A DNA stretch of 64,000 bases from Rhizobium sp. (lineage in GTDB: Bacteria; Pseudomonadota; Alphaproteobacteria; Rhizobiales; Rhizobiaceae): assembly GCA_028290545.1 (NCBI GenBank), contig JAQGJP010000081.1, positions 1 to 64,000 of the forward strand. Reading direction: 5' to 3'. A model generated the notes under the pieces. It was not told where the DNA came from. It ran no database searches and saw nothing but the letters and a program-made list of their open reading frames with translations. This document shows positions 25,030 to 34,561 of the stretch, in pieces. The position numbers and the translations under genes were made by a program. Position 1 is the first letter of the stretch. Each line of letters begins with the position of its first letter.

Positions 25030-26550
25030 CTACCCCACCGTCAACACCGTCTCACGGCTCTCCTGCTCCAGGCGGGCAATATCCGTCGCCAGTTGCTCGA
25101 CCTGATCGTAGTCCGCGACCTTCAGCGCCGGCGACAAGCGGCCGTCAGCCATGACATGCACGCGATCGGCCGCTTCATAGACTTCCAGCACCTCCGTGCA
25201 GAAGATCACCACGACATGGCCGGCATCGGCATAGTCGCGCAACAGTCGGTAGATCTCGGCTTTGCTATGGATATCGACGCCGCGCGTCGGCTCCTCGAGC
25301 AGCAGCAGTTTCGGCCCGCAATGTAGCGCCTGCGCGATTGCCACTTTCTGCTGGTTGCCACCAGACAGCGAGCGGATACCCTGAGTGGTCGTGCGCGTCT
25401 TGACGAGGAAACGCTTGACGGCGTCGGCCGCCATTTCCTTCATCCTGCGCTTTTTCAACATCATCCCGAAACCGGCGATCTCGGGCGCGCCGAGCCGCAC
25501 CAGCAGGTTTTCGCCGACGGAAAAATTGCTGTAGAGACTGAGCTGCCGGGTCGCCGGCACATAAGCAGTGCCCCTGTCGATTGCGGACACGCCTGTCAAT
25601 CCGGCGATCTCCATGGTCCCGCTGCAGTGCTCCAATCCGGCAAAAGAGCGGATCAGTTCGCGAGAACCCGAGCCTTCGACGCCCACCAGGGCGATGATCT
25701 CGCCGGCCCGGCCTTCGAGCGCGATATCTCGGAATGCCTTGCGATGGGTCCAGTCGCGCACCGACAGGACCGGCTGTAAGGAAGCTTGCGCAACGGATTT
25801 GCGGGCGGCAGATCCATGCACCGCGCCGCTGTCGACCACCATCTGCCGGGCGATACCATCTTCCGTCAGCGCCCGACCTTGCAGGATCGTCCGCACACGC
25901 CCGTCGCGAACGACAGCGACGCGCTTGCAATGCGCCACCAGATCCTGGAGCCGGTGAGTCACGAGCAGCACGATACGGCCATCGGCAGCGATCTTGTGTA
26001 TCTCGCGGAAAAGCTCGTTGGATTCATCCGCCGTCAGCGCTGAATTTGGCTCGTCGAACAGGAAGACGCGCGCCGAACGCGCCACCGCACGGGCAATCTC
26101 GGTGCGCTGCTGGGTGGCAAGCGAACAATCGGAAAGCTGACGCTTCCTGAGATGGCCGATGCCGAGCGCGTCCATCACCCTGGCATCCGCGTCGCCCAGC
26201 CGTGGCTTGGCGCGATTGGTGCCCTCGCGCCCGACCAGCACATTCTCGGCAACCGTCAGGTTGGGGAAAAGCTGCGGCTCCTGATGCACAACCGCCACCG
26301 CCTGCCAATCGACGGTCGGCGACCACGAGATACCATCGAAACTCAATTCGCCTGCATCCGGCTTTTCCTCGCCGGCAATGATGCGGATCAGCGTGCTCTT
26401 GCCGGCGCCATTCGGCCCGGCGATCCCCAGCACTTCGCCGGGGACGATATCGAGATCGACGCCATCGAGCGCGATCGTGCTGCCATAGCGCTTGCTGACG
26501 CCGCGGATGTTGATGCCCTCCCTGGTCGTCGCGCCCTGCGCGGTACTCAT
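25030..26550 (-). CDS. Second sugar ABC transporter, duplicated ATP-binding protein
   Basis: The start is the ATG at 26550, which overlaps the permease stop by four bases and begins MSTAQGATT; this gives 506 residues. Two ATPase halves are present: GPNGAGKST and FDEPNSAL in the first, a degenerate GVEGSGSRE with LSGGNQQKVAIAQAL and EEPTRGVD in the second. The first signature is unusual (CSLATQQRTEI instead of LSxGxQQ). Paired with the permease and binding protein just upstream, it forms the second ribose-type importer of the island. Confidence 0.9.
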   Translation of the reverse strand: MSTAQGATTREGINIRGVSKRYGSTIALDGVDLDIVPGEVLGIAGPNGAGKSTLIRIIAGEEKPDAGELSFDGISWSPTVDWQAVAVVHQEPQLFPNLTVAENVLVGREGTNRAKPRLGDADARVMDALGIGHLRKRQLSDCSLATQQRTEIARAVARSARVFLFDEPNSALTADESNELFREIHKIAADGRIVLLVTHRLQDLVAHCKRVAVVRDGRVRTILQGRALTEDGIARQMVVDSGAVHGSAARKSVAQASLQPVLSVRDWTHRKAFRDIALEGRAGEIIALVGVEGSGSRELIRSFAGLEHCSGTMEIAGLTGVSAIDRGTAYVPATRQLSLYSNFSVGENLLVRLGAPEIAGFGMMLKKRRMKEMAADAVKRFLVKTRTTTQGIRSLSGGNQQKVAIAQALHCGPKLLLLEEPTRGVDIHSKAEIYRLLRDYADAGHVVVIFCTEVLEVYEAADRVHVMADGRLSPALKVADYDQVEQLATDIARLEQESRETVLTVG

Positions 26551-27599
26551 GACGCCCGGCTCTTGCGCAACTTGGTGAGGAACAGATCGAGCGCCACCGC
26601 ACCGATGGTGACGGCGCCCAGGAAGATCTGCTGTACATGCGGCCCCGGCGACAGCAGCGCCAGGCCGATCTGCAGTTCGGCAAGCAGAAGCGCCCCGCCC
26701 AGCGTGCCGATGATCGTGCCCTTGCCGCCCGACAGGCTCGCGCCGCCGATGATCACGGCGGCGAATACCGGGAAAGTCTGTGACAGGCCGATATCCGGCT
26801 GACTGGTCTGGATGAAGGAGAAATCGAGGATACCAGCGATCGCCGCAAGCACCGAGCAGAGAATGAAGGCGAGGATCTTGTAGCGCCTGACCGGAAGGCG
26901 GGCCAGCCGTCCGGCTTCGGGATTGCCGCCGATCGCCATCAGCCGAAAGCCGAACAGCGACCGATGCAGCAGGAAGCCGACGAGCACGGCGATCCCCAGC
27001 ATCCAGAAAACCTCGATCGACAGGCTGTATTTGCCGACGTTCTGCGTCAGGCCGATGAAGAAATTCAGTTCGCCCGCAGCCACTTCGCCGCCCGGCGGCG
27101 GATAGTTGGGATTGAATGTGCCGGTGTTCGAGACCCATAGAGACAGCCCGTAGAGCAGGTTATAGCTGCCGAGCGTGACGATGAAGGACGGTATCTTGAA
27201 GCTGGTGACCAGGAAACCGTTGAACAGGCCGACAAGCACCGCGACCACCAGTGCGATCGGGATTGCCAGATAAACCGATATGCCCATTAGAATCCAGGTG
27301 ACGGCCAGCACATTGGCGGCCAGACCATACATGGCACCGAAGGAGAGATCGATCTCGCCGACGACAATCACCAGCGTCAGGCCCATCGCCATGATCGCCA
27401 CCGAGCTCATCGCCCGGAGCACCGAGACGCCGAGATTGGGATTGGCGAAATTGGGATTTATGAAAATGAACACCAGCGCCACCGCGATGACTGCGGCAAA
27501 CAGCCCGCCCACCCGCAAAGCCGCATCGATGGTCGCCTTGCCTGCCCCGGAAAGCCCACGCTTTGCCTCCATCGGCTGGGTGCCCTCACTTGAACTCAT
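26547..27599 (-). CDS. Second sugar ABC transporter, permease (RbsC-like)
   Basis: A 350-residue polytopic membrane protein with the conserved ATPase-contact region AAVIIGGASLSGGKGTIIG near residue 265. It starts at 27599 and is separated from the binding-protein gene by 93 bases. The order binding protein-permease-ATPase differs from the first transporter (binding protein-ATPase-permease), so the two sets are not simple duplicates of each other. Confidence 0.9.
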   Translation of the reverse strand: MSSSEGTQPMEAKRGLSGAGKATIDAALRVGGLFAAVIAVALVFIFINPNFANPNLGVSVLRAMSSVAIMAMGLTLVIVVGEIDLSFGAMYGLAANVLAVTWILMGISVYLAIPIALVVAVLVGLFNGFLVTSFKIPSFIVTLGSYNLLYGLSLWVSNTGTFNPNYPPPGGEVAAGELNFFIGLTQNVGKYSLSIEVFWMLGIAVLVGFLLHRSLFGFRLMAIGGNPEAGRLARLPVRRYKILAFILCSVLAAIAGILDFSFIQTSQPDIGLSQTFPVFAAVIIGGASLSGGKGTIIGTLGGALLLAELQIGLALLSPGPHVQQIFLGAVTIGAVALDLFLTKLRKSRAS

Positions 27600-27692
27600 G
27601 CTATCCTCAACTCCCAGGTCTTGCGGCCGATGACCGGTCCGGCCGGAATCGATCGAGCCGCTCCCCGCAGCTCGATCATTTTCGTCATGTCG

Positions 27693-28805
27693 TTATTGCT
27701 GCATGGTCTTGTCGAGTTCCTTGCGCGCCTGATCGACACCGTCCTTCATTACCGCCTTCAGCGTCTGGGTGTTGGGCAGGATCACGCCGTTCTTCAGAAA
27801 CTGGGCGCAGGCCGGCGCGCCGAAGGCCGCCTGATCGGGCCAACGCTGGTCAAGCTGAGCCACCTGGATGCCCTTCTCGATCGCATCGAGCTGGCCCTTG
27901 GAGGAGTTCCAGCCGATCGTGAACACCTTGCCGGCAAGGCCGAGGCTCTCGATGGCGCGATCGGCATGCTCGGCGCCGATATCGACATTCTGGATGAACT
28001 GAACGTTCGGGTTGGCAGTCAGGAACGAGCGAAAAGTGTCGAAGGTCTTGCCCGGCTCATAGCTTGTGTTGAGCCCGTTTTCCGCGCCTGTCACAAATGT
28101 CGCGTCCGGAATAGCCGCCATGATCGCGTCCTGGAAACCTTTCATGCGACCCTGCGCCCAGAACTGGGTCGGGTCGCCGCCGGAAACAGCAAACACCTTG
28201 ATATCGGTCTTGTTGTTGTCCTTCATCCACTTGAGCACGGTCTCGGCGGCGGTCTTGCCCTCCTTATCCGGGATCTGGGTGAAATTGGTGAACTCGTGAC
28301 CGCGCGAGCTGACGCCTGCGGTGAACACCGGAATACCCTGGTCCATCAGTTTGTTGGTGATCGCAGTCATCGCGTCCGAACTGACCGGCTCGATGCCGAT
28401 GCAATCGATCTCGCCGGCGGCGAGCTTGGCTTCGATCTGACTGACCTGCTGGTTGGGATCGTTCTGGACGGGCGCGATGGATGCGCACTCCATCGGATAG
28501 ATCGCCTTGCCCATCTTGCAGCCCATCTCGAAGCCGGCCTTGTACTGCGGCGAAAACAACGGAATACCCGACGCCTGATAGGAGAAGACATAGTTGATCG
28601 GCTCGCCGTTCTTGATTTTCTCGGCAATGCGCTCGGCCAGCTTGAACGTGCCCCAGTCACGCTTGACTTCATGGGGCGCGCCCTCGACCTTTTCGCCTGT
28701 CGTCGGGATCTGGCTCTCCGGCTCCTGGGCAAAAGCGGCGCCGGCAAGGGAAATCGTCGCGCAGCCTGCGGCCGCGAGCAGTAGGTGACGGTATGGATTA
28801 CGCAT
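27693..28805 (-). CDS. Second sugar ABC transporter, periplasmic binding protein
   Basis: The start ATG at 28805 follows a strong GGAGGAAC site and begins a signal peptide (MRNPYRHLLLAAAGCATISLAG, cleavage near AFAQ). The 370-residue precursor is a type I periplasmic sugar-binding protein of the RbsB class. It is encoded downstream of a lactonase and an enolase-superfamily enzyme in the same operon, suggesting that it delivers their substrate. Confidence 0.88.
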   Translation of the reverse strand: MRNPYRHLLLAAAGCATISLAGAAFAQEPESQIPTTGEKVEGAPHEVKRDWGTFKLAERIAEKIKNGEPINYVFSYQASGIPLFSPQYKAGFEMGCKMGKAIYPMECASIAPVQNDPNQQVSQIEAKLAAGEIDCIGIEPVSSDAMTAITNKLMDQGIPVFTAGVSSRGHEFTNFTQIPDKEGKTAAETVLKWMKDNNKTDIKVFAVSGGDPTQFWAQGRMKGFQDAIMAAIPDATFVTGAENGLNTSYEPGKTFDTFRSFLTANPNVQFIQNVDIGAEHADRAIESLGLAGKVFTIGWNSSKGQLDAIEKGIQVAQLDQRWPDQAAFGAPACAQFLKNGVILPNTQTLKAVMKDGVDQARKELDKTMQQ

Positions 28806-28875
28806 GTGTTCCTCCCTGAACATGTTGCATTCTCTGACTTCTTCCCGCGACCGGTCTCCTCCCTGCCGCAGTCTG

Positions 28876-30015
28876 CTAGATCAGTCCCAGCACGTTCTCG
28901 CTGCGATAGCTTTCCACCACTTCCTCGATGACCTCTATGCCGAGGCCCGGTCCCGTCGGCGGGTAGACCCATCCATTGACGTGTTCGAACGGCTTGGTGA
29001 CGAGATCGTGCTGCATCGGGTTGCGGAGCGGCTTGAATTCGAACAGCTTGCAGGCTGGCGTATTGAAAGAAATCGCCAGGCTTGCCGCGGTGACGATCGC
29101 CGACGACCAGGCGTGTGCGTTCGCCTGACGGCGGTAGAATTCGCAGCGTTCCGTGACCTTCTTGAAGCCGGTGATGCCTTCGGCGCGGCCCGGATCGACG
29201 CCGATCACATCGACTGTGCCGGTTGCCAGCACCCGTTCGAACTGTTCGAGCGTCCATTCGCGCTCGCCATAGGCGATCCGGGTCGTGGTCTTGGAGCGCA
29301 GATTGGCATAGCCCTCCGGGTCCCAGGCCCCGAGCGGCTCCTCGATCCAGGCAAGATCATACTCCTCCATCGCCTTGGCCCGTCGCACCGCGTCGGTCAC
29401 GTCCCATTTGATGGCAATGCCGTTGTCGATCATCAGCATCTTGTCGCCCAGCACTTCGCGCATCGCCTTGACATAGGCGACGTCGCGCTTGTGATCGTAA
29501 CCGAGATTGGCGTTGCCGCGCTTGCCGAAGCCGGTCTTCAGCCCCTGCAGACCTGTCGACACCCATTCCGCCGTCTCCTCGGCCATCTCGCCGATATCTT
29601 CAAAATGCGCATGACAGGAGGCAATCGCCGGCAGTTTCTCGTGTACCGGACCGCCGAGCAGGTCGAGCACGCTCCTGCCCAGCGACTTTCCCTTGAGATC
29701 CCAGAGCGCGATGTCGATGGCGGCGACGGCATAGGATGCGATGCCGCCGTGATAGCCATACCACCAGGCCTGCTGCTTGTTCTGCCGCCAGAGTGCCTCG
29801 GTATGCACCGGGTCCTTGCCGATCAGGTTCGGAGCCATGCCTTCGATGATCGCCTTGACCGCGAAATTGGCTTCCTGGAACTGGGTGATCGATTCCCCCC
29901 AGCCGACCTGACCGTCATCGGCGGTGATCCTGGCAAGGCAAAGGTGGCGCAACGCGTTGAAATCGTTGGGCTCGGGATAGCTGACCGGAATGGCTTCGAC
30001 TTTGACGATTTTCAT
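28876..30015 (-). CDS. Enolase superfamily enzyme (acid-sugar dehydratase-like)
   Basis: The 379-residue protein belongs to the mandelate racemase/muconate lactonizing enzyme group. Metal ligands appear to be Asp197 (IDNG), Glu225 (WIEEP) and Glu251 (YGERE); Asp274 (GVDPGR) and His301 (NAHAW) may form the catalytic dyad, with Lys160 or Lys165 on the other face. It differs clearly from the enolase-family protein encoded at 23635. Gaps of 14 bases on one side and 70 on the other place it in an SDR-lactonase-dehydratase-ABC operon, which fits a sugar oxidation route. Confidence 0.86.
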   Translation of the reverse strand: MKIVKVEAIPVSYPEPNDFNALRHLCLARITADDGQVGWGESITQFQEANFAVKAIIEGMAPNLIGKDPVHTEALWRQNKQQAWWYGYHGGIASYAVAAIDIALWDLKGKSLGRSVLDLLGGPVHEKLPAIASCHAHFEDIGEMAEETAEWVSTGLQGLKTGFGKRGNANLGYDHKRDVAYVKAMREVLGDKMLMIDNGIAIKWDVTDAVRRAKAMEEYDLAWIEEPLGAWDPEGYANLRSKTTTRIAYGEREWTLEQFERVLATGTVDVIGVDPGRAEGITGFKKVTERCEFYRRQANAHAWSSAIVTAASLAISFNTPACKLFEFKPLRNPMQHDLVTKPFEHVNGWVYPPTGPGLGIEVIEEVVESYRSENVLGLI

Positions 30016-30029
30016 GCTGGTGGCTTTCC

Positions 30030-30908
30030 TTATCCGATCGAACCGCGATAGAGCGGCATGCCTTCGATGCCAAGATCAACCTCGATGAGGTAGCCGGTCA
30101 TCGCCGAACCCGTCGTATCGAACGGCCCCATATCGCAGCAGAACAGCTTGCCGCCCCTGCCGAAGCAACAATTGAGGATGGTGCCACCGGTTTCGAGAAA
30201 CTCGATATGCTTGCCATCCCTGGAGAAGTGATCGACCCCGCCGCCGGCGACAGCCGTGATCCAGAAATCGCCGTTGATGTCGATCTTCAGCCCATCCGGG
30301 ATATGGCCTTCCGGCATTTTGCAAAGGACAGACTTGGTGCCATCTGGCTTCCGGCGGACGACGTTGAGCGTATAGGATTCCACCCAGACGATCGAGCCAT
30401 CCGGTTCGGCGACGATGCCGTTCGGATAAACATAGTCGAGTTCTTCGAGGATATGGGCGGTCCCATCCTTCTCGATGACGATGATGCGGCCAGGATGGGG
30501 CTTGTCGACCTGATTCCAGTCGCCGGAATCGGTGAAATACAGCCGGCCATCCGGACCGAAGGTCAGGTCGTTCGGACCGTCGAATTTTTTGCCGTCCGCT
30601 TCGGTTACGAGAATTTCGACCTTACCGTTAGGCAGCGTCTTCTGGATCGACGGCGGCCGATGCTCGGGAGCAACCCAGGAGCCGACATTCGGTGTCTGGG
30701 TCGAATAGATCGCACCGTCGCTGCCCAGCATGCAGGCATTCGGCCCGCCGCCGACAAAGGCGAAAGTGCCTTGCGTGTTGGTCTTGGGGTCCCAGACGCC
30801 GATCTCGCTGGCATAGGTATTGGCGTAAATCACCCGGCCGTCATCGAGTTCGTAAGGGCCTTCCGGATGGCCGAGGCCGGTAGCGCGTATAATCTGCGGT
30901 CTTTTCAT
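30030..30908 (-). CDS. SMP-30/gluconolactonase family sugar lactonase
   Basis: The 292-residue protein has the six-bladed propeller features of SMP-30 lactonases: metal-binding Glu in HPEGP near residue 16, the NDL/FGPDGRLYFTD stretch near 110-125, and YPNGIV and PDGLKIDINGDFWIT further on. Such enzymes hydrolyse aldonolactones made by sugar dehydrogenases. It lies 14 bases after the SDR gene and 14 bases before the enolase-superfamily gene, matching the order oxidation, lactone hydrolysis, dehydration. Confidence 0.88.
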   Translation of the reverse strand: MKRPQIIRATGLGHPEGPYELDDGRVIYANTYASEIGVWDPKTNTQGTFAFVGGGPNACMLGSDGAIYSTQTPNVGSWVAPEHRPPSIQKTLPNGKVEILVTEADGKKFDGPNDLTFGPDGRLYFTDSGDWNQVDKPHPGRIIVIEKDGTAHILEELDYVYPNGIVAEPDGSIVWVESYTLNVVRRKPDGTKSVLCKMPEGHIPDGLKIDINGDFWITAVAGGGVDHFSRDGKHIEFLETGGTILNCCFGRGGKLFCCDMGPFDTTGSAMTGYLIEVDLGIEGMPLYRGSIG

Positions 30909-30922
30909 CTCTCATCCTCCCC

Positions 30923-31672
30923 TTACCAGGTTACCAGCCCGCCGGTGAAATTCACCGCCTGACCGGTCATGTAGCTTGCCTCGTCGGACAGCAGGAACCA
31001 GATGGCGCCTGCACATTCCTCGGGCATTGCGGCACGGCCGAGCGGAACCGTCCTGTTGCGCGTGGCGTTCATCTCGCCAACATTCATCCCCCGCAGCCTG
31101 GCCATGCCTTCGAGTACGATATCCTGCATCGGCGTATCGACAATGCCGGGGCAGATGGCGTTGACACGCACTGGCCGCGCCGCCAACGCATAGGCGAATG
31201 AGCGCGTAATCGACAGGATGGTGGTCTTCGACGCAGCATAGGCCGCGACCTCGGTTGTCGCTGCAAGCTTGGACGAACTCGATGACAGGTTGACTATCGC
31301 ACCGCCCGGCCGCAACCTCTGGCCGATCTGCTGGCAGAGAAAGAACACGGATTCGGCATTGACCGATTGGATCTGGCGCCAATCGTCGACCGACACGTCG
31401 AAGATCGACTGCACTTTCAGCACGCCATGCGAATTGACGAGATAATCCGCATCCTCGGCAATAGCGGCAAGCTCCGCCCGTGCCGCCGGATCGGAAAGGT
31501 CGGCGACAATGGTCCGGCAATTGTCGTTGGCGAAATCGGCAAGCTTGGCCGCGTCGATATCAACCGCGAGCACATGCACGCCCTCACGCAGCAGGCGCAC
31601 GGCCACTGCCCGGCCAATGCCGCTGCCGGCTCCGGTCACGATGGCGCGGCGATTGCGCTTGCGAGGATCCAT
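30923..31672 (-). CDS. Short-chain dehydrogenase/reductase (SDR)
   Basis: I chose ATG 31672 (MDPRKRNRRAIVTG), preceded by GGGAGG and GGAAGCGGA, giving 249 residues; the longer open frame starts in the promoter region. It has TGAGSGIG for cofactor binding, Asp at the end of beta-2, and the catalytic YAASK. It is the first gene of the six-gene minus-strand operon ending with the second ABC transporter. A LacI-type operator lies 122 bases upstream of the start. A sugar or polyol dehydrogenase role is likely by context. Confidence 0.87.
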   Translation of the reverse strand: MDPRKRNRRAIVTGAGSGIGRAVAVRLLREGVHVLAVDIDAAKLADFANDNCRTIVADLSDPAARAELAAIAEDADYLVNSHGVLKVQSIFDVSVDDWRQIQSVNAESVFFLCQQIGQRLRPGGAIVNLSSSSSKLAATTEVAAYAASKTTILSITRSFAYALAARPVRVNAICPGIVDTPMQDIVLEGMARLRGMNVGEMNATRNRTVPLGRAAMPEECAGAIWFLLSDEASYMTGQAVNFTGGLVTW

Positions 31673-31793
31673 TCCGCTTCCAGCCTCCCGACGCGTTGCC
31701 ATCGCTCGACGCGCCACTCTATCATGTAACGACGCGGGCTCTCGATGTGATGCGCCCCTCCTGAGCGGCACAGCCGCTCCCTCGCCCGCTATA

Positions 31794-31807
31794 TTGAAAC
31801 GTTATCA
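31794..31807 (-). promoter_or_regulatory. LacI-type operator before the SDR-lactonase-enolase-ABC operon
   Basis: TTGAAACGTTATCA is an imperfect palindrome about C31800/G31801. On the minus strand it lies between a weak TTGCAT (31813-31818) and AATATA (31790-31795), 17 bases apart, so it would block transcription of the leftward operon. The 451-base gap 31673-32123 between the divergent operons holds this site, the one at 32075 and an unassigned GCCGGC inverted repeat (31852-31857/31865-31870); I see no gene in it. Confidence 0.6.
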
Positions 31808-32074
31808 GTAGAATGCAAGTACTATTTTCAGACGATTACCCTACCTGGGGAGCCGGCGGCGAAGGCCGGCCTCATTGAAAATATCACCGGACAGCGAAAC
31901 GGTGGACTGACCCTCTGCTAACGCGAGAGGCGCACATTGCAGCAACTTCAGCCGATTGAGCACATTTCTGCAGATGATGCGCAGGCTTGCGGCGAGACCC
32001 GCAGCGACAAGCCAGGGTCAATCTTCCAAACTTCATGCAAGAGGGCCTTGCAATGTGTTTTACGCCGACTATAA

Positions 32075-32089
32075 TTGAAACGATATTAT
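32075..32089 (+). promoter_or_regulatory. LacI-type operator/-10 region before the tartrate dehydrogenase-like operon
   Basis: TTGAAACGATATTA (32075-32088) overlaps a TATTAT -10 box (32084-32089), the same arrangement as at 17881-17897. No good -35 box is visible at the right distance, so the promoter may depend on an activator or be weak. The gene start lies 35 bases downstream. Confidence 0.55.
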
Positions 32090-32123
32090 TCTCATTCCAC
32101 CATTCTTCCGGAGTCTGTGAATC

Positions 32124-33203
32124 ATGCCCTCAGCGAAGATCGCGGTGATCGAAGGCGATGGAATCGGCAAGGAAGTGGTCCCGCAGGGCATCAAAGTCGT
32201 CAGGCAAGCCGCCCGTCTCTTCGGTATCGACCTGCAATGGGAGGAGTTCGACTGGGGTTGCGATCATCACGCCCGTATCGGTCGCATGATGCCGGAAAAC
32301 GGCCTCGACCGCATCGCGGGGCATGACGCGATCTTCCTCGGCGCGATCGGCTGGCCGACTGTTTCGGACGTCGAGTCGCTCTGGACATTGCTGATGCCCA
32401 TCCGCCGCAATTTCCAGCAATACGTCAACCTGCGTCCCGTCCGGCTGTTCGACGGCGTGCCCTCACCGCTCGCCAATCCCGGCCTGATCGACTTCTACAT
32501 CGTCCGCGAGAATAACGAAGGCGAATATTCCGAGATCGGCGGCCGGATGTTTCCGGGAATGGACCAGGAAATGGTCAGCCAGGAGACCATTCTCACCCGT
32601 TTCGGCTGCGACAGGGTGATGCGCTTTGCCTTTGAACTGTCCCGCAAGCGCAAGAGGAAACTGACGTCGGCGACCAAATCCAACGGCATCATTCATACGA
32701 TGCCGTTCTGGGATGAGCGTTTCCGGGCAATAGCCAAGGAGTTCCCCGATGTCGCCACCGAGCAGTATCATATCGACATCCTGACTGCGCATTTCGTCCG
32801 CCGTCCGTCAAGCTTCGACGTGGTGGTGGCCGGCAATCTGTTCGGCGACATTCTTTCCGATCTCGGCCCGGCGGTGACCGGCACGATCGGCATTGCGCCC
32901 TCGGCCAACCTCAACCCCGAAAGGCGCTTTCCCTCGATGTTCGAGCCGGTACACGGTTCCGCGCCCGATATCGCCGGCAGGAATATCGCCAATCCGATCG
33001 GCCAGATCTGGTCCGGGGCGATGATGCTCGAACATCTTGGCGCGAAGGACGCGGCCGATGCGATCGTGACGGCAATCGCCCGCGTGCTGGCCTCGGGCGA
33101 GAATCTGACGCCCGACATGGGCGGGACCGGATCGACAGCCTCGCTTGGGCAGGCCATTGTCGATGCTTTGTCCCGCCGTCCGGAGGCCCTCCGCCATGGC
33201 TGA
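32124..33203 (+). CDS. Tartrate/D-malate dehydrogenase-like (isocitrate/isopropylmalate dehydrogenase family)
   Basis: The 359-residue protein belongs to the NAD-dependent decarboxylating dehydrogenase family: EGDGIGKEV at the N terminus, VRENNEGEYSEIGGR in the substrate site, the metal-binding GDILSDL and the cofactor motif EPVHGSAPDIAG. The substrate-site sequence is of the tartrate dehydrogenase/D-malate type rather than isopropylmalate or isocitrate. Family members oxidise and often decarboxylate 2-hydroxy acids. It is the first of nine closely spaced genes and overlaps the next by eight bases. The true substrate may be a sugar-derived acid. Confidence 0.85.
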   Translation: MPSAKIAVIEGDGIGKEVVPQGIKVVRQAARLFGIDLQWEEFDWGCDHHARIGRMMPENGLDRIAGHDAIFLGAIGWPTVSDVESLWTLLMPIRRNFQQYVNLRPVRLFDGVPSPLANPGLIDFYIVRENNEGEYSEIGGRMFPGMDQEMVSQETILTRFGCDRVMRFAFELSRKRKRKLTSATKSNGIIHTMPFWDERFRAIAKEFPDVATEQYHIDILTAHFVRRPSSFDVVVAGNLFGDILSDLGPAVTGTIGIAPSANLNPERRFPSMFEPVHGSAPDIAGRNIANPIGQIWSGAMMLEHLGAKDAADAIVTAIARVLASGENLTPDMGGTGSTASLGQAIVDALSRRPEALRHG

Positions 33204-34065
33204 TATCCCGTTTGTCGACACGCATTTTCATCTGCACGACATGAAGCATCCGAGCCTGCGCTATGGCTGGCTGGAGCCGGATGCCGTGCATGGTTTTTTG
33301 GCCGATACCGACCCGCTGAAATCGCAGCATTACTTCATCAAGGACTATATCGCCGAGATCCGCTTCGCCAATGTGCCGAAGGCAATCCATGTACAGGCGG
33401 CGGTCAACACGCCCGATCCGGTGGTCGAGACCGCGTGGCTGCAGGCCTTTGCCGACAAGACGGGCTATCCGCACGCCATCGTCGCCGAGTGCCATCTGGC
33501 ATTGCCCGATGCGGCCGACGTGCTTGACCGGCATCTGAAATACCCCAATGTGCGTGGCATCCGCGATTTCGGCGAGGGCCGCTACCTGATCGATGCGGGC
33601 TGGCGACGCGGCTTTGCCGAACTGGCCCCGCGCAATCTCGTCTCATGCATCGATACGCGTGTCGAACGCGCAGACGATATCCTCGATCTCGCGCGTACCT
33701 TCCCGGAAACGCAGATCTGCATCGACCACTGCGCCATTCCGATGGGCCGTGATGCTGAGAGCTTTCGCCAGTGGAGCGCGGCGATGGACGTGATGGCGAT
33801 CTCTCCAAACGTCACCATGAAAATCTCCGGTCTCGGCATGGGCGACCCGCTGTGGACCGTCGACTCGATCCGGCCTTACGTGCTCGGCAGTATCGAGGCC
33901 TTTGGCGTGAGCCGCGTGGTATTCGGCACCAATTGGCCGGTGGACCGGATGTTCAGCTCCTATCCCGACGTCATCAACGCCTATGCCGAAATCATCTCGG
34001 GCTTCCCGCGCGACGAGCAGGTTGCAATGTTCTCCGGCAATGCAGAGCGACTGTTCAGGATCTGA
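33196..34065 (+). CDS. Amidohydrolase-2 family TIM-barrel hydrolase (lactonase-like)
   Basis: The start is the ATG at 33196 (MADIPFVDTHFHL), inside the end of the upstream gene; 289 residues result. Metal-binding DTHFHL lies at residue 8, a later CIDHC near 178 and the GTNWPVDRM motif near 250. The closest described families are predicted metal-dependent hydrolases (COG3618) that include L-fuconolactonase and L-rhamnonolactonase. This suggests hydrolysis of a sugar lactone, giving the island two unrelated lactonases. Confidence 0.83.
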   Translation: MADIPFVDTHFHLHDMKHPSLRYGWLEPDAVHGFLADTDPLKSQHYFIKDYIAEIRFANVPKAIHVQAAVNTPDPVVETAWLQAFADKTGYPHAIVAECHLALPDAADVLDRHLKYPNVRGIRDFGEGRYLIDAGWRRGFAELAPRNLVSCIDTRVERADDILDLARTFPETQICIDHCAIPMGRDAESFRQWSAAMDVMAISPNVTMKISGLGMGDPLWTVDSIRPYVLGSIEAFGVSRVVFGTNWPVDRMFSSYPDVINAYAEIISGFPRDEQVAMFSGNAERLFRI

Positions 34066-34069
34066 GACC

Positions 34070-34561
34070 ATGGATCAAGCACCCAGCGCAGGCATGATCG
34101 CCACCGCAACCGCCATCCACCATGTCGGCATGAGCGTTGCTGATATCGACAACGCGCTGGCCTTCTGGGAGGGGTTTCTCGGCGTACCCGCCCGCTGGCG
34201 CACCGTGCTCGACCGACCCTATCTGGGAAAACATGTCGGCTATCCCGGCGTCCGAATCAAGGCGGCCTTTATCGATCTCCCCGGCGGCAACACGCTGGAG
34301 CTGCTGGACTATCAGGTCGACGGCAAGGAAAAGCAGCCCGAGCCGACCGCCAACCCCGGCAATGTGCATCTCTGCCTCTCCGTAGGGGATGCCGAGACCG
34401 CTTGGAAGCATGCCGTAGCGTGCGGCGCCCGGCCGATCGCACCGGACGGCCCGGTGGAAATCGATGGCGGACCGAATATTGGCGCGAAGGCGGCCTATCT
34501 TCGAATCCATGACGGCATTACGCTGGAGTTTTTCCAGCCGCCGAAAAGGAGCGCCACATGA
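34070..34561 (+). CDS. VOC (glyoxalase/epimerase) family protein
   Basis: I chose ATG 34070, four bases after the upstream stop, for 163 residues. The IHHVGMSVADIDNALAFWEGFLG start and C-terminal GITLEFFQPP are typical of vicinal oxygen chelate proteins such as methylmalonyl-CoA epimerase and glyoxalase; His near residue 15 and Glu near 155 would bind metal. It overlaps the EthD gene by four bases. Isomerisation or epimerisation of a pathway intermediate is plausible. Confidence 0.82.
   Translation: MDQAPSAGMIATATAIHHVGMSVADIDNALAFWEGFLGVPARWRTVLDRPYLGKHVGYPGVRIKAAFIDLPGGNTLELLDYQVDGKEKQPEPTANPGNVHLCLSVGDAETAWKHAVACGARPIAPDGPVEIDGGPNIGAKAAYLRIHDGITLEFFQPPKRSAT

Noticed and set aside
26551-27138. 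Upstream extension of the second ABC ATPase frame
   Set aside because: It lies wholly within the permease gene in another frame; the ATPase fold and the ATGA junction place the start at 26550.
31852-31870. GCCGGC inverted repeat in the divergent promoter region
   Set aside because: Six-base palindromic GC words are common at this base composition; no T-run or gene end makes it a terminator.
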